NCBI GenBank assembly: GCA_900752845.1
Contig: CAADWU010000109.1
Coordinates: 1-9,410 of the forward strand
Direction: 5' to 3'
Length of the DNA stretch: 9,410 bases
Origin: Candidatus Gastranaerophilales bacterium
Lineage (GTDB): Bacteria > Cyanobacteriota > Vampirovibrionia > Gastranaerophilales > Gastranaerophilaceae
This document shows, piece by piece, positions 1 through 6,487 of the stretch. The notes under the pieces were generated by a model that saw nothing but the letters and a program-made list of their open reading frames with translations, was not told the DNA's origin and did no database searches. Every line of letters begins with the position of its first letter. Positions within the stretch are counted from its first letter, which is position 1. The translations under genes were made by a program, and so were the position numbers.

Positions 1-56
1 ACTATCTCAGCTAACGTATAACCGCCTGTGACACGTCTTTTAATATGTTTAATCAT
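1..56 (-). CDS. Type IV prepilin / type II secretion pseudopilin, N-terminal fragment
   Basis: Only the first 18 codons are inside the window; the gene continues beyond base 1. The translation is a short basic leader (MIKHIKRRVTGG) followed by YTLAEI. This is the class III prepilin signal: a positively charged leader ending in Gly, an aromatic residue at +1 and Glu at +5 of the mature protein. By family knowledge, a prepilin peptidase (PilD/GspO) cuts after the second Gly and methylates the new N-terminus, and the following hydrophobic helix packs into a pilus or pseudopilus. Which system it serves (type IV pilus, type II secretion or competence) cannot be told from this fragment. The ATG is preceded by a run of five G four bases upstream, a weak ribosome binding site. 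Its own promoter lies about 30 bases upstream, so it need not be transcribed with the transketolase gene before it. Confidence 0.82.
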   Translation of the reverse strand, partial: MIKHIKRRVTGGYTLAEI

Positions 57-87
57 TGTACCCCCATACTCGTAATTCAACATAAGT

Positions 88-96
88 ATTATAACA
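88..96 (-). promoter_or_regulatory. Extended -10 promoter for the prepilin gene
   Basis: Read on the minus strand this is TGTTATAAT, a perfect TATAAT with the TGn extension. The best hexamer 17 bases upstream is TTAAAT, a poor -35 (3 of 6), as is common for extended -10 promoters. Initiation would fall near base 81, giving a leader of about 25 bases before the prepilin ATG. It sits between the transketolase stop and the prepilin start, which supports a new transcription unit. Confidence 0.6.
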
Positions 97-133
97 TATT
101 TTTGTTTGTAATTTAACTATTTTAATAAAAAAG

Positions 134-958
134 TTATTTTAATTCAGATAAAGCTCGTTCGTAATCCTCTTTATTCGGTGCTTTTCCATGCCAGCCGGCA
201 TTGTTTTCCATAAAGCTGACACCTTTGCCTTTAACTGTATTTGCAATAATAACTGTTGGATTTGTGTTTAATTTTGCCTTTTCTATAGCATTATAAATTT
301 CATCAAGATTGTGACCGTCAATTTCTATAACATCCCAATTAAATGCTTTTATTTTTTCAGCAAGATTATCCAATGTTTTAATATTTTCTGTGCAACCGTC
401 TATTTGAAGTTTATTTCTGTCTATAATAGCTATAAGATTGTCAAGTTTTCTGTGGGCTCCGTTCATTAAAGCTTCCCAAACGCTGCCTTCCTGCAATTCC
501 CCATCACCCATAAGGCAAAATACATTTGCAGGATTTTTGTCAAGTTTCAAACCTGCAGCAATTCCGCAAGCTATAGACAGCCCCTGACCTAATGAACCTG
601 TAGCAACTTCAATTCCCGGACAAATAGGCAAAGGGTGACCTTGTAGTCTTGAGCCCAATAGTCTGAATGTCATTAATTCATTTTTAGGAAAGTAACCAAG
701 TTGAGCAAGAACAGAATAAAGGATTGAAGATGCGTGACCTTTCGATAATACAAATCTGTCACGTTTTTCATAATCATTTGATTTTGTCCATTTTGGACAT
801 ATATTCATACATTTGTGGTATAAGACAGTCATAATATCAGCAGCTGATAATGCACCGCCGATGTGACCGGATTGAGCATTATAGACCATTTTTACAATGT
901 TTTGTCTGTTTTCTTTTGCTAATTCTTCTAATTTTTCTTTATCTTCTTTGCTTAACAT
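134..958 (-). CDS. Transketolase, N-terminal subunit (thiamine diphosphate domain)
   Basis: 274 residues covering only the first, ThDP-binding domain of transketolase (EC 2.2.1.1), which transfers two-carbon ketol units between sugar phosphates in the non-oxidative pentose phosphate pathway; cytosolic. Visible motifs are SGHIGGALS (30-38), SKGHAS (72-77), TGSLGQGL (120-127), the ThDP/Mg site GDGELQEG (151-158) with N182 about 30 residues on, DGH (214-216) and WHGKAP (256-261). Length matches the split-transketolase alpha subunit rather than the roughly 650-residue single-chain enzyme. The stop is clean and there is no frameshifted C-terminal half behind it: the next gene is a prepilin with its own promoter. 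The C-terminal (pyrimidine-binding and third) domains must therefore come from elsewhere for activity. The ATG lies two bases after the wecG stop, with GGGAG seven bases upstream inside wecG, so the two genes are probably co-transcribed. Confidence 0.93.
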   Translation of the reverse strand: MLSKEDKEKLEELAKENRQNIVKMVYNAQSGHIGGALSAADIMTVLYHKCMNICPKWTKSNDYEKRDRFVLSKGHASSILYSVLAQLGYFPKNELMTFRLLGSRLQGHPLPICPGIEVATGSLGQGLSIACGIAAGLKLDKNPANVFCLMGDGELQEGSVWEALMNGAHRKLDNLIAIIDRNKLQIDGCTENIKTLDNLAEKIKAFNWDVIEIDGHNLDEIYNAIEKAKLNTNPTVIIANTVKGKGVSFMENNAGWHGKAPNKEDYERALSELK

Positions 959-960
959 AG

Positions 961-1683
961 TTAAACTCCCTTTGGTATAAATTTTTCTATTAAAACGTTT
1001 AGAACAAATAACGGTAATGTCGGAAATATTCTTTTAAATCTTTGCGGTTCTTTTACTGTTCTGTAAAGCCATTCAAGACCGAGCTTTTGATAAATCTCAG
1101 GTGCTCTTTGAACGACTCCTGACCATACGTCAAAGCTGCCTCCGACACCGATGAATAACGAATTTGGAAGTAATTTTTTACATTTTGCGATAAATTCTTC
1201 CTGTTTTGGCGAGCCTAATGCACATAATACTAATCTTGGCTGAAGATTTTTTAAATCATTAATAACTCTGTCATCATCTTTAAAATATCCGTCTTGAACA
1301 TATACTATATTAATATTATTAAATTCTTTTTTAATGTTTTGTGCAGCTTTTTCAATAATTTCAGGTTTAGCGCCTACAAATGCAACAGATTTATCTTCTA
1401 TTGCACAAACCTCAAGCATTTTGTGAGCAAATTCAATTCCTGCAATGCGGCGTACATTGTTCCCGAGTATTTTAAGCCCGATTTCAACACCTATACCGTC
1501 AGGAATAACAAGTTCTGCAGAATTGATTATATTTGCAAAATCAGAGTTTTTGCGTGCATTATTTATCATTTCAGGATTTATTGTAACCACTTGACCGCAA
1601 ATAGTATCAGCATATTCAACAGCTGTTTCAAAATCAAATGTATCTACATTAAAACCTTGCAATTTTACAGTTTTTCGGTTCAT
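961..1683 (-). CDS. wecG: WecG/TagA/CpsF family glycosyltransferase (GT26)
   Basis: 240 residues, the full length of the GT26 family, which transfers a sugar (typically ManNAc or ManNAcA from UDP) onto GlcNAc-diphospho-undecaprenol during enterobacterial common antigen, teichoic acid linkage unit or capsule synthesis at the inner face of the cytoplasmic membrane. Conserved landmarks are TINPE (34-38), PDGIG (61-65), GSPKQE (157-162), GVGGSFD (179-185), RAPE (193-196) and GLEWLYR (202-208), followed by a Pro/Arg-rich, hydrophobic C-terminal tail (213-240) of the kind that anchors TagA to the membrane. T34 and D62 fall where the TagA catalytic Thr and Asp are described. No other polysaccharide genes are in the window, so acceptor and donor are unknown. 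The gene begins 15 bases after the dGTPase stop without a recognisable Shine-Dalgarno; a promoter that would give a leaderless mRNA overlaps this junction. The stop is two bases before the transketolase ATG. Confidence 0.92.
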   Translation of the reverse strand: MNRKTVKLQGFNVDTFDFETAVEYADTICGQVVTINPEMINNARKNSDFANIINSAELVIPDGIGVEIGLKILGNNVRRIAGIEFAHKMLEVCAIEDKSVAFVGAKPEIIEKAAQNIKKEFNNINIVYVQDGYFKDDDRVINDLKNLQPRLVLCALGSPKQEEFIAKCKKLLPNSLFIGVGGSFDVWSGVVQRAPEIYQKLGLEWLYRTVKEPQRFKRIFPTLPLFVLNVLIEKFIPKGV

Positions 1684-1689
1684 AGATTT

Positions 1690-1718
1690 ATTATAGTTTT
1701 AATTAATTATTTTTGCAA
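1690..1718 (-). promoter_or_regulatory. Sigma-70-type promoter for wecG, predicted leaderless
   Basis: On the minus strand the -35 is TTGCAA (1713-1718, 4 of 6 matches to TTGACA), the spacer is exactly 17 bases and the -10 is a perfect TATAAT (1690-1695). Six bases (AAATCT) separate the -10 from the wecG ATG, so the expected +1 is the A of the start codon itself. wecG has no Shine-Dalgarno, which agrees with leaderless translation. The -35 and most of the spacer lie inside the dGTPase 3' end. The region is AT-rich, so a chance match is possible. Confidence 0.5.
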
Positions 1719-2724
1719 GCTTAAACAAATAATCATCTTTTGTACCTGACTTAATACCTATCGGAATGAAGTTTTCCTTGAATTTTTCAACAGCATATCT
1801 GTCTGTCATTCCTGATATATAATCCGTTACAATTCTTTCAATTTTGTTTTCATCACAAATAGGTTTTAACATTTCTGTATACAAATAGAATAATTCTTCA
1901 ATTACTTTTCTGGCTTTCTTTTCTTCAAGTTTAGCAGGAGAATCAATATAAACGTTGTCAAACATCCATTGTCTTAATTTAGTTGTATAATACCAGCCTT
2001 CTTCACTCATAGAAACTTGTGGTTTGCCGATTGAATTTGTTACGATTTCATTAATCATTTTGTTCAGGCGTTTACTTTGCACTGATGAAAAATATTCTAT
2101 ACAGTCTTTTGGCAAGTCGCTTTCAGCAATAATTCCTGCTCGGATGGAGTCTTCTATGTCGTGATTAATGTATGCGATTTTATCAGCAAGTTGAACAACC
2201 TGAGCCTCAGGGGTTCTCGGTGTATATCCCCATGAATGTGTTAAAATGCCGTCTATTGTTTCTTTACAAAGGTTTAGATGTTCTAATTTTTCAACAACTC
2301 TAACGCTTTGTACATTATGATTAAAACCGCCTTTTACAAGCTCGTTCAATACACCTTCACCGCAATGACCGAACGGAGTATGACCTAAATCATGTCCGAG
2401 TGCGATTGCTTCTACCAAATCTTCATTTAAATCAAGTGCTCTCGCTATTGTTCTTCCTATTTGAGAAACCTCAAGAGTGTGGGTTAAACGTGTTCTAAAA
2501 TGGTCATCAAACGGAGATAGAAAAACTTGTGTTTTGTGTTTAAGACGTCTAAATGCTTTTGAGTGCAGAATTCTATCTCTGTCACGCTGATATTCAGTTC
2601 TTAAGAAACAAGGTTCTTCTTCCTGGTGTCTTTTTGCAAAACGACTTTTTGTCGCAAATTCTGATAAGTTATCAATTTCTCTTTGTTCTAATTTATATTT
2701 AATTGTATCTTCTGTTTTAACCAT
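1699..2724 (-). CDS. dgt: dGTPase-like HD-domain triphosphohydrolase
   Basis: 341 residues, the size of the shorter type 2 'dGTPase-like' proteins rather than the roughly 500-residue E. coli Dgt. Family members remove intact triphosphate from dNTPs, controlling nucleotide pools in the cytosol. The N-terminus carries the family signature RTEYQRDRDRI..HSKAFRRLKHKTQVF (42-68), which helps bind nucleotide. The HD metal site is visible: H82 (in RLTHTLEV), H111-D112 (GHDLGHTPFGH) and D181 (LADKIAYINHDIED). Nothing essential looks missing. The ATG is supported by AAAGGA seven bases upstream (2732-2737). It is 46 bases after the stop of the preceding 546-residue gene, and that gap holds a possible extended -10 promoter. 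Substrate range cannot be read from the sequence; the HD family also contains dNTPases with allosteric dNTP sites. Confidence 0.93.
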   Translation of the reverse strand: MVKTEDTIKYKLEQREIDNLSEFATKSRFAKRHQEEEPCFLRTEYQRDRDRILHSKAFRRLKHKTQVFLSPFDDHFRTRLTHTLEVSQIGRTIARALDLNEDLVEAIALGHDLGHTPFGHCGEGVLNELVKGGFNHNVQSVRVVEKLEHLNLCKETIDGILTHSWGYTPRTPEAQVVQLADKIAYINHDIEDSIRAGIIAESDLPKDCIEYFSSVQSKRLNKMINEIVTNSIGKPQVSMSEEGWYYTTKLRQWMFDNVYIDSPAKLEEKKARKVIEELFYLYTEMLKPICDENKIERIVTDYISGMTDRYAVEKFKENFIPIGIKSGTKDDYLFKLAKIIN

Positions 2725-2744
2725 AATTAAGTCCTTTTTCAGGC

Positions 2745-2753
2745 ATTGTAACA
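2745..2753 (-). promoter_or_regulatory. Possible extended -10 promoter for the dGTPase gene
   Basis: Minus-strand TGTTACAAT: the TGn extension plus a 5-of-6 match to TATAAT, with no good -35. Initiation near base 2738 would leave a leader of about 14 bases that still contains the AAAGGA ribosome binding site. It lies in the 46-base gap after the 546-residue gene. Confidence 0.35.
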
Positions 2754-2770
2754 GAAAATAAAATTAAATG

Positions 2771-4411
2771 TTATACTTTGTCCGGTTGAGATTTGACCAG
2801 TGTCTTGTTTTTAAATGAGATGTCTACGGAATATTTTTTACGTGTATCATCGACAAGCACACCTGCTTTATTCATTGCCCATCCTGATAAAAGACCAAAT
2901 AGCAATGCTTTTCCGCCTGAAACAAGTCTTGCGGTGCAATATAAAGATGTCGCAATAGCTCCGATTGCCGGTATGCCGTATTTTAAGGATACAGATGTTT
3001 TTTCATCTTTGTTTTCAGCATGTCCAAGATAATATCCGACAGCACCTACTGCTGCCAGAATTGAAAGAACATCAGTCGGTGCAGAGCCGAGTTTTAAATC
3101 TCTTGCTTTATCAAAGTATTGAATTGTTTCTGTATCTATTGATTTATCCAGTGATTTCACAGCTGATTGTACTTTTTCCTTTAGTTTAAGATATTCTTTG
3201 CGTGGAAGAACGGATTTGTATGCTGTTAATATCTCTTGCAATTCGCCTTTGGAACTTTTTGCAATAATGTCTTCAACTTCGCTGACATAACTTGAAATTG
3301 CTTTTACGGCATCTTCATTGTAGTTAAATTTAGAAGACATTTCTTTAAAGTTTCCTGAAAGATTTTTTAAATCACCAATGATTTCAGTATTTAATTTATT
3401 TCTTAAATCATTTTCATTTTTACCTGAAAGTTTTTTATATCTTTCAAGTTTGCTTCTAAGGCTTCTTAAAATATCATTTGTTGACGTATCTGTCGGATTT
3501 ACAAATTTTTGTACGTTATCGAGAGCTTTGATAGTAGATTTATAGTTATCATTGATATCATGTGTAATAGCTTGTCTGAGCAAGCTTGTTTTGTTTGATA
3601 AGTTCATTTTTGCAGGCAGAACATAATCTTCAGCAATGAATGACTGCCACATATTTTTTGATTTAAAGTTTTTAATATCTTTAAAACTTGCATCCCAGAA
3701 GAACTCAAAAAGTCCGTCAACTGAATTTTGAATTTCCTGATAACGCTGATTTCTTGCATTAATGCCAAAACCTTTATCAAGATTTGAGTTAACTCTATGA
3801 GTTCTTAATTCAATTGTATCAAGTGTTGCAGCCAATTTAGCATCGTCAGGTCGTGCAAGACGCAGTCTTTCATTTACTGTTCTGAAATAATCCGTAAGAT
3901 TAGCAAATTTATTCTGTGTTTTATTGTATGCGCTGTTAACAGTTTTTCTGCTGATTTTATCAAAAAAATTAGTTATGCCTTCATGTATTTTTTTTGTAAA
4001 CTTACGGGTTCCTTCTTTGCCCCACATAAATTTTTGGAAAAGTACATCTTTTAAAGATGTAATGTTGTTGATGCTTTCAGATTTTTCAATAAAAGAGTTA
4101 ATTCTGTTCAGAGAAAATCTGTAAAAGTCTTCAAATTTGCCTCCTTTTGCAAGTTTTTTCTCTAATTTTAACTTCAATTTGTCAAAGAACTTTGCAGCAC
4201 CTTTGTTTAAGCCCCCGCTGAATATAGCAAGCGTACCAAATCCGATAACCAAAGCGGATACGGCTATCGTGGTTCCAAGTTTATTTGTTTTTTTCTTTTT
4301 TTCCTCTTCTACAAACGGTGCATTCAAATAGTAGCCGTTTTTCGGCTGTGAAAAATCTGTAAATGCTTTTTTAGGAGCATTGTTTGCTGTTGTTACAACT
4401 TGATTAATCAT
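2771..4411 (-). CDS. Uncharacterised membrane protein with long helical middle region
   Basis: 546 residues that I do not recognise as any named family. A polar, Lys-rich N-terminus (1-44, ending VEEEKKKKTNK) has no signal peptide or lipobox. It is followed by one hydrophobic segment at about 45-66 (LGTTIAVSALVIGFGTLAIF). Residues 70-440 are rich in Lys, Asn, Asp, Ser and Leu and look mostly alpha-helical, possibly coiled coil around 315-440. The C-terminus holds about three further hydrophobic stretches, near 446-463, 478-497 and 500-519, then a polar tail. Only one cysteine (C492) is seen. This layout suggests two membrane anchors flanking a long soluble domain, but sidedness is unclear. 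The gene starts 75 bases after lpxB with only a poor ribosome binding site (AAGAAAG) and no clear promoter. Base composition resembles the neighbours and the reading frame is intact, so it is very probably a real gene. I assign no function. Confidence 0.85.
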   Translation of the reverse strand: MINQVVTTANNAPKKAFTDFSQPKNGYYLNAPFVEEEKKKKTNKLGTTIAVSALVIGFGTLAIFSGGLNKGAAKFFDKLKLKLEKKLAKGGKFEDFYRFSLNRINSFIEKSESINNITSLKDVLFQKFMWGKEGTRKFTKKIHEGITNFFDKISRKTVNSAYNKTQNKFANLTDYFRTVNERLRLARPDDAKLAATLDTIELRTHRVNSNLDKGFGINARNQRYQEIQNSVDGLFEFFWDASFKDIKNFKSKNMWQSFIAEDYVLPAKMNLSNKTSLLRQAITHDINDNYKSTIKALDNVQKFVNPTDTSTNDILRSLRSKLERYKKLSGKNENDLRNKLNTEIIGDLKNLSGNFKEMSSKFNYNEDAVKAISSYVSEVEDIIAKSSKGELQEILTAYKSVLPRKEYLKLKEKVQSAVKSLDKSIDTETIQYFDKARDLKLGSAPTDVLSILAAVGAVGYYLGHAENKDEKTSVSLKYGIPAIGAIATSLYCTARLVSGGKALLFGLLSGWAMNKAGVLVDDTRKKYSVDISFKNKTLVKSQPDKV

Positions 4412-4486
4412 AACTTTCTTACGCTTACTATCTTATATTTAATAACGTCAGAAAACATTTAAAATTGCTTTTTGTATAAAGAATTA

Positions 4487-5611
4487 TTACGCTTTAAGCG
4501 CATCTGCAATTACTTTTGCAGCTTCTTGTGATGAAATTTTGTCTGATAAAAGAGATTTTACACCGCCAAGTTCCATAATGTTATTTTCTCTATAATCTTT
4601 GTCATAAAGGAGTTTTTCAATTTGATAAGTAATGTTTGAAACCGTTACTTTACTTTGTAAAATTTCCGGAACTATATATTTGTCTGCGATTATGTTAGGT
4701 AACGAAACTCTTTTAATACATCTTACAATTAAATAAATAAGATAGAATAAATACGGACCTCTGTAAGCTATAATCATTGGAGTCTGGTATAATGCCGCTT
4801 CTAAAGCTACAGTTCCAGATGCCAGAATTAATGCGTCTGATACACTCAGTAATGCCTGATTTTCTCCCTTTATAACTTTAAAATCAGTCTTTTTTAAATA
4901 TTTATCATAAACATCATCGGATAAATTAGGCGCATGAGAAATGCAAAACTGTAAATCAGGGTGTTTTTTTTGCAAATCTTCTGCCGTTTTGATAAAAACT
5001 TTCATTAGATGTTTAAGTTCAAAAACTCTTGAGCCGGGAAATATTGAAACAAGTTTTTTATTTTTATCCAGTCTGTGTTTTTCAAAGAAATCATTTTTAT
5101 CGGCTTTTGGCGCTAGTTGTGATACCAATGGATGACCGCAGTAATGTGTTTTTATCCCGTAACTTTCGTACATTGCTTTTTCAAACGGAAATATACATAA
5201 TACTTCGTCAATGTTTTTTTTGATAGTATTAATTCTCCATTTGCGGCTTGCCCAAACTTGAGGCGGAATATAATAAAAAACTTTTATACCGGCTTTTTTT
5301 AAAAATTTGGAAATATTAAGATTGAATACACCATAATCTATTAATAATACAGCATCAGGCTTAAAATCTTTTACCAGATAATCAACAATTCTTTTACCCA
5401 AAGTAAAATGGTCTAATACGATTTTTGGAGTTAAACCTACAGCTCCCATTTTCTTTTGGTCTGAAAAAAGTTTTACTCCTGCATTACGTAGGTTTTCGCC
5501 GCCAACACCCTCTATTTCAATATCAGGATTAAGCTCTTGCAGGGCTTTCGCAACGTGCGAAGCGTGGATATCTCCGGAATATTCACCTGTTACAATAAAA
5601 AGTTTTTTCAT
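4487..5611 (-). CDS. lpxB: Lipid-A-disaccharide synthase (GT19)
   Basis: 374 residues, normal family length. LpxB (EC 2.4.1.182) joins 2,3-diacylglucosamine-1-phosphate (lipid X) to UDP-2,3-diacylglucosamine to form the lipid A disaccharide, acting peripherally at the inner membrane. Motifs in order: GEYSGDIH (9-16), GVGGENL (35-41), IDYGVFN (91-97), YYIPPQVWASRKWR (113-126), IFPFE (140-144), GHPL (159-162), PGSR (192-195), SGTVALEAAL (265-274) and SLPNIIADKYIVPEILQ (303-319), all typical of GT19. D92 aligns with the essential Asp98 of E. coli LpxB. The usual IDxPDFN motif reads IDYGVFN here, with Pro and the second Asp replaced. A hydrophobic patch (287-298) may aid membrane association. The ATG follows the lpxI stop by one base and has no good Shine-Dalgarno, so translation is probably coupled to lpxI. 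LpxI supplies its substrate lipid X. Confidence 0.95.
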   Translation of the reverse strand: MKKLFIVTGEYSGDIHASHVAKALQELNPDIEIEGVGGENLRNAGVKLFSDQKKMGAVGLTPKIVLDHFTLGKRIVDYLVKDFKPDAVLLIDYGVFNLNISKFLKKAGIKVFYYIPPQVWASRKWRINTIKKNIDEVLCIFPFEKAMYESYGIKTHYCGHPLVSQLAPKADKNDFFEKHRLDKNKKLVSIFPGSRVFELKHLMKVFIKTAEDLQKKHPDLQFCISHAPNLSDDVYDKYLKKTDFKVIKGENQALLSVSDALILASGTVALEAALYQTPMIIAYRGPYLFYLIYLIVRCIKRVSLPNIIADKYIVPEILQSKVTVSNITYQIEKLLYDKDYRENNIMELGGVKSLLSDKISSQEAAKVIADALKA

Positions 5612-5612
5612 T

Positions 5613-6428
5613 CTACACTGCCATTATTACAATATCATTTTCATCTGCAAATTGAATTACTTTTTCCTGATCTACAATAATAGTTTCATTAGCTTCAACT
5701 GCTATTAAATCTGCTTTATATTTTTTCATAGTTTTTAAAGTCCTTAACCCGATTGCAGGTATATCAAAGCGTTTATCCTGTGAAGGTTTTGAAACTTTTA
5801 CAATAACAGCATTTTTCTTTGCCAGTTTAGAACCTCGTTTGATACACATATCAGTTCCTTCAATAGCTTCTACTGCCATAATCATTTTATCTTTGATAAC
5901 AACTGATTGTCCTACATCAATTTTACCCATTTCTTTTGCAAGCCAAAAACCGTAATTTACATCTTCCATTTGCTCTTTAGTAGGTTTAAGTTTGCCCAGA
6001 ACTCCTGATGGTATCATCAGGTTTTTGATAAAAATAGTCTGGTCAAGAACAGTAATGCCGAGTTTTTCAAATTCTTTAACAATCATAAGCATTACTTCAT
6101 CATCATTAAGCCTTTGAGCTTCTTTTAAAAGTTCAATGGCTCTTGCATCAAATTTGTGCAGCTGCAATAATACTCTTTTATGTACTTTACCTAGAAAAGT
6201 TGCCTGCTTTACTTCTTCTTCTTTTAATATTTTTTCAATTTTGTTTATTTCTCCGGGGTGGCAAGAGTATACTTTTGAACAGTATTTTTTTAACTGTCTT
6301 AAATTATCATTTGCAAGTGATATACAAATTACTTCAAAACCGTTTTCTTTAGCATACTGAGCCATTTTCACGGGTAAAGTTCCGTCGCCGGCAATTAATC
6401 CTTGTTTGTTTTCTAACATTAATGACAC
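5613..6428 (-). CDS. lpxI: UDP-2,3-diacylglucosamine pyrophosphatase, LpxI type
   Basis: 271 residues, full length for LpxI (DUF1009). The enzyme hydrolyses UDP-2,3-diacylglucosamine to lipid X plus UMP, the step done by LpxH in enterobacteria, and so feeds LpxB encoded directly downstream. Visible signatures are the N-terminal GLIAGDGTLP (10-19), FLGKVHKR (78-85), RLNDDE (106-111), EAIEGTD (187-193) and the C-terminal KPSQDKRFDIPAIGLRT (214-230). The Asp of RFD (D222) sits where the catalytic Asp of the Caulobacter enzyme is described. The start is GTG at 6426-6428: GAGGAAG lies eight bases upstream of it but 17 bases upstream of the first ATG (6417-6419, codon 4). A promoter candidate lies 43 bases or less upstream, between this gene and the aldolase. 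One base separates its stop from the lpxB ATG. Confidence 0.95.
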   Translation of the reverse strand: MSLMLENKQGLIAGDGTLPVKMAQYAKENGFEVICISLANDNLRQLKKYCSKVYSCHPGEINKIEKILKEEEVKQATFLGKVHKRVLLQLHKFDARAIELLKEAQRLNDDEVMLMIVKEFEKLGITVLDQTIFIKNLMIPSGVLGKLKPTKEQMEDVNYGFWLAKEMGKIDVGQSVVIKDKMIMAVEAIEGTDMCIKRGSKLAKKNAVIVKVSKPSQDKRFDIPAIGLRTLKTMKKYKADLIAVEANETIIVDQEKVIQFADENDIVIMAV

Positions 6429-6436
6429 TTTTAATA

Positions 6437-6443
6437 CTTCCTC
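6437..6443 (-). promoter_or_regulatory. Ribosome binding site fixing the GTG start of lpxI
   Basis: GAGGAAG on the minus strand, eight bases before the GTG at 6428 and 17 bases before the alternative ATG at 6419. The spacing favours GTG. Confidence 0.7.
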
Positions 6444-6459
6444 TTTTACTATTTTTCTT

Positions 6460-6487
6460 ATTATATCACAACTAATTTTTCAGTGAA
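6460..6487 (-). promoter_or_regulatory. Promoter candidate for lpxI-lpxB
   Basis: Minus strand: extended -10 TGATATAAT (6460-6468), a perfect TATAAT with TGn, and a -35-like TTCACT (6482-6487, 4 of 6) at a 16-base spacer. Expected initiation near 6453 would give a leader of about 24 bases containing the GAGGAAG site. The -35 overlaps the end of the aldolase gene, whose stop is at 6472-6474. It could let the lipid A genes be expressed apart from the upstream lptD-aldolase transcript. Confidence 0.55.

Noticed and set aside
97..133. Possible terminator after the transketolase gene
   Set aside because: There is a T-run and a short TAACT/AGTTA inverted repeat, but the stem has almost no GC and the T-run lies in the wrong place relative to it.
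1294..1749. Plus-strand open frame of 151 codons antisense to wecG
   Set aside because: Its product is dominated by Ile, Asn, Phe, Tyr, Lys and Cys with no motif, and it lies opposite a gene with a full set of GT26 motifs. It is what an AT-rich minus-strand gene produces by chance.
4412..4486. Promoter or terminator in the 75-base gap between lpxB and the 546-residue gene
   Set aside because: A TATAAG hexamer is present (4432-4437), but none of the 16-18 base spacings yields a -35 and there is no TG extension. No GC-rich hairpin is present either.
2793..6360. Other plus-strand frames of 60-80 codons opposite the 546-residue gene, lpxB and lpxI
   Set aside because: All are antisense to intact minus-strand genes, are short and motif-free, and have no convincing ribosome binding site or domain.
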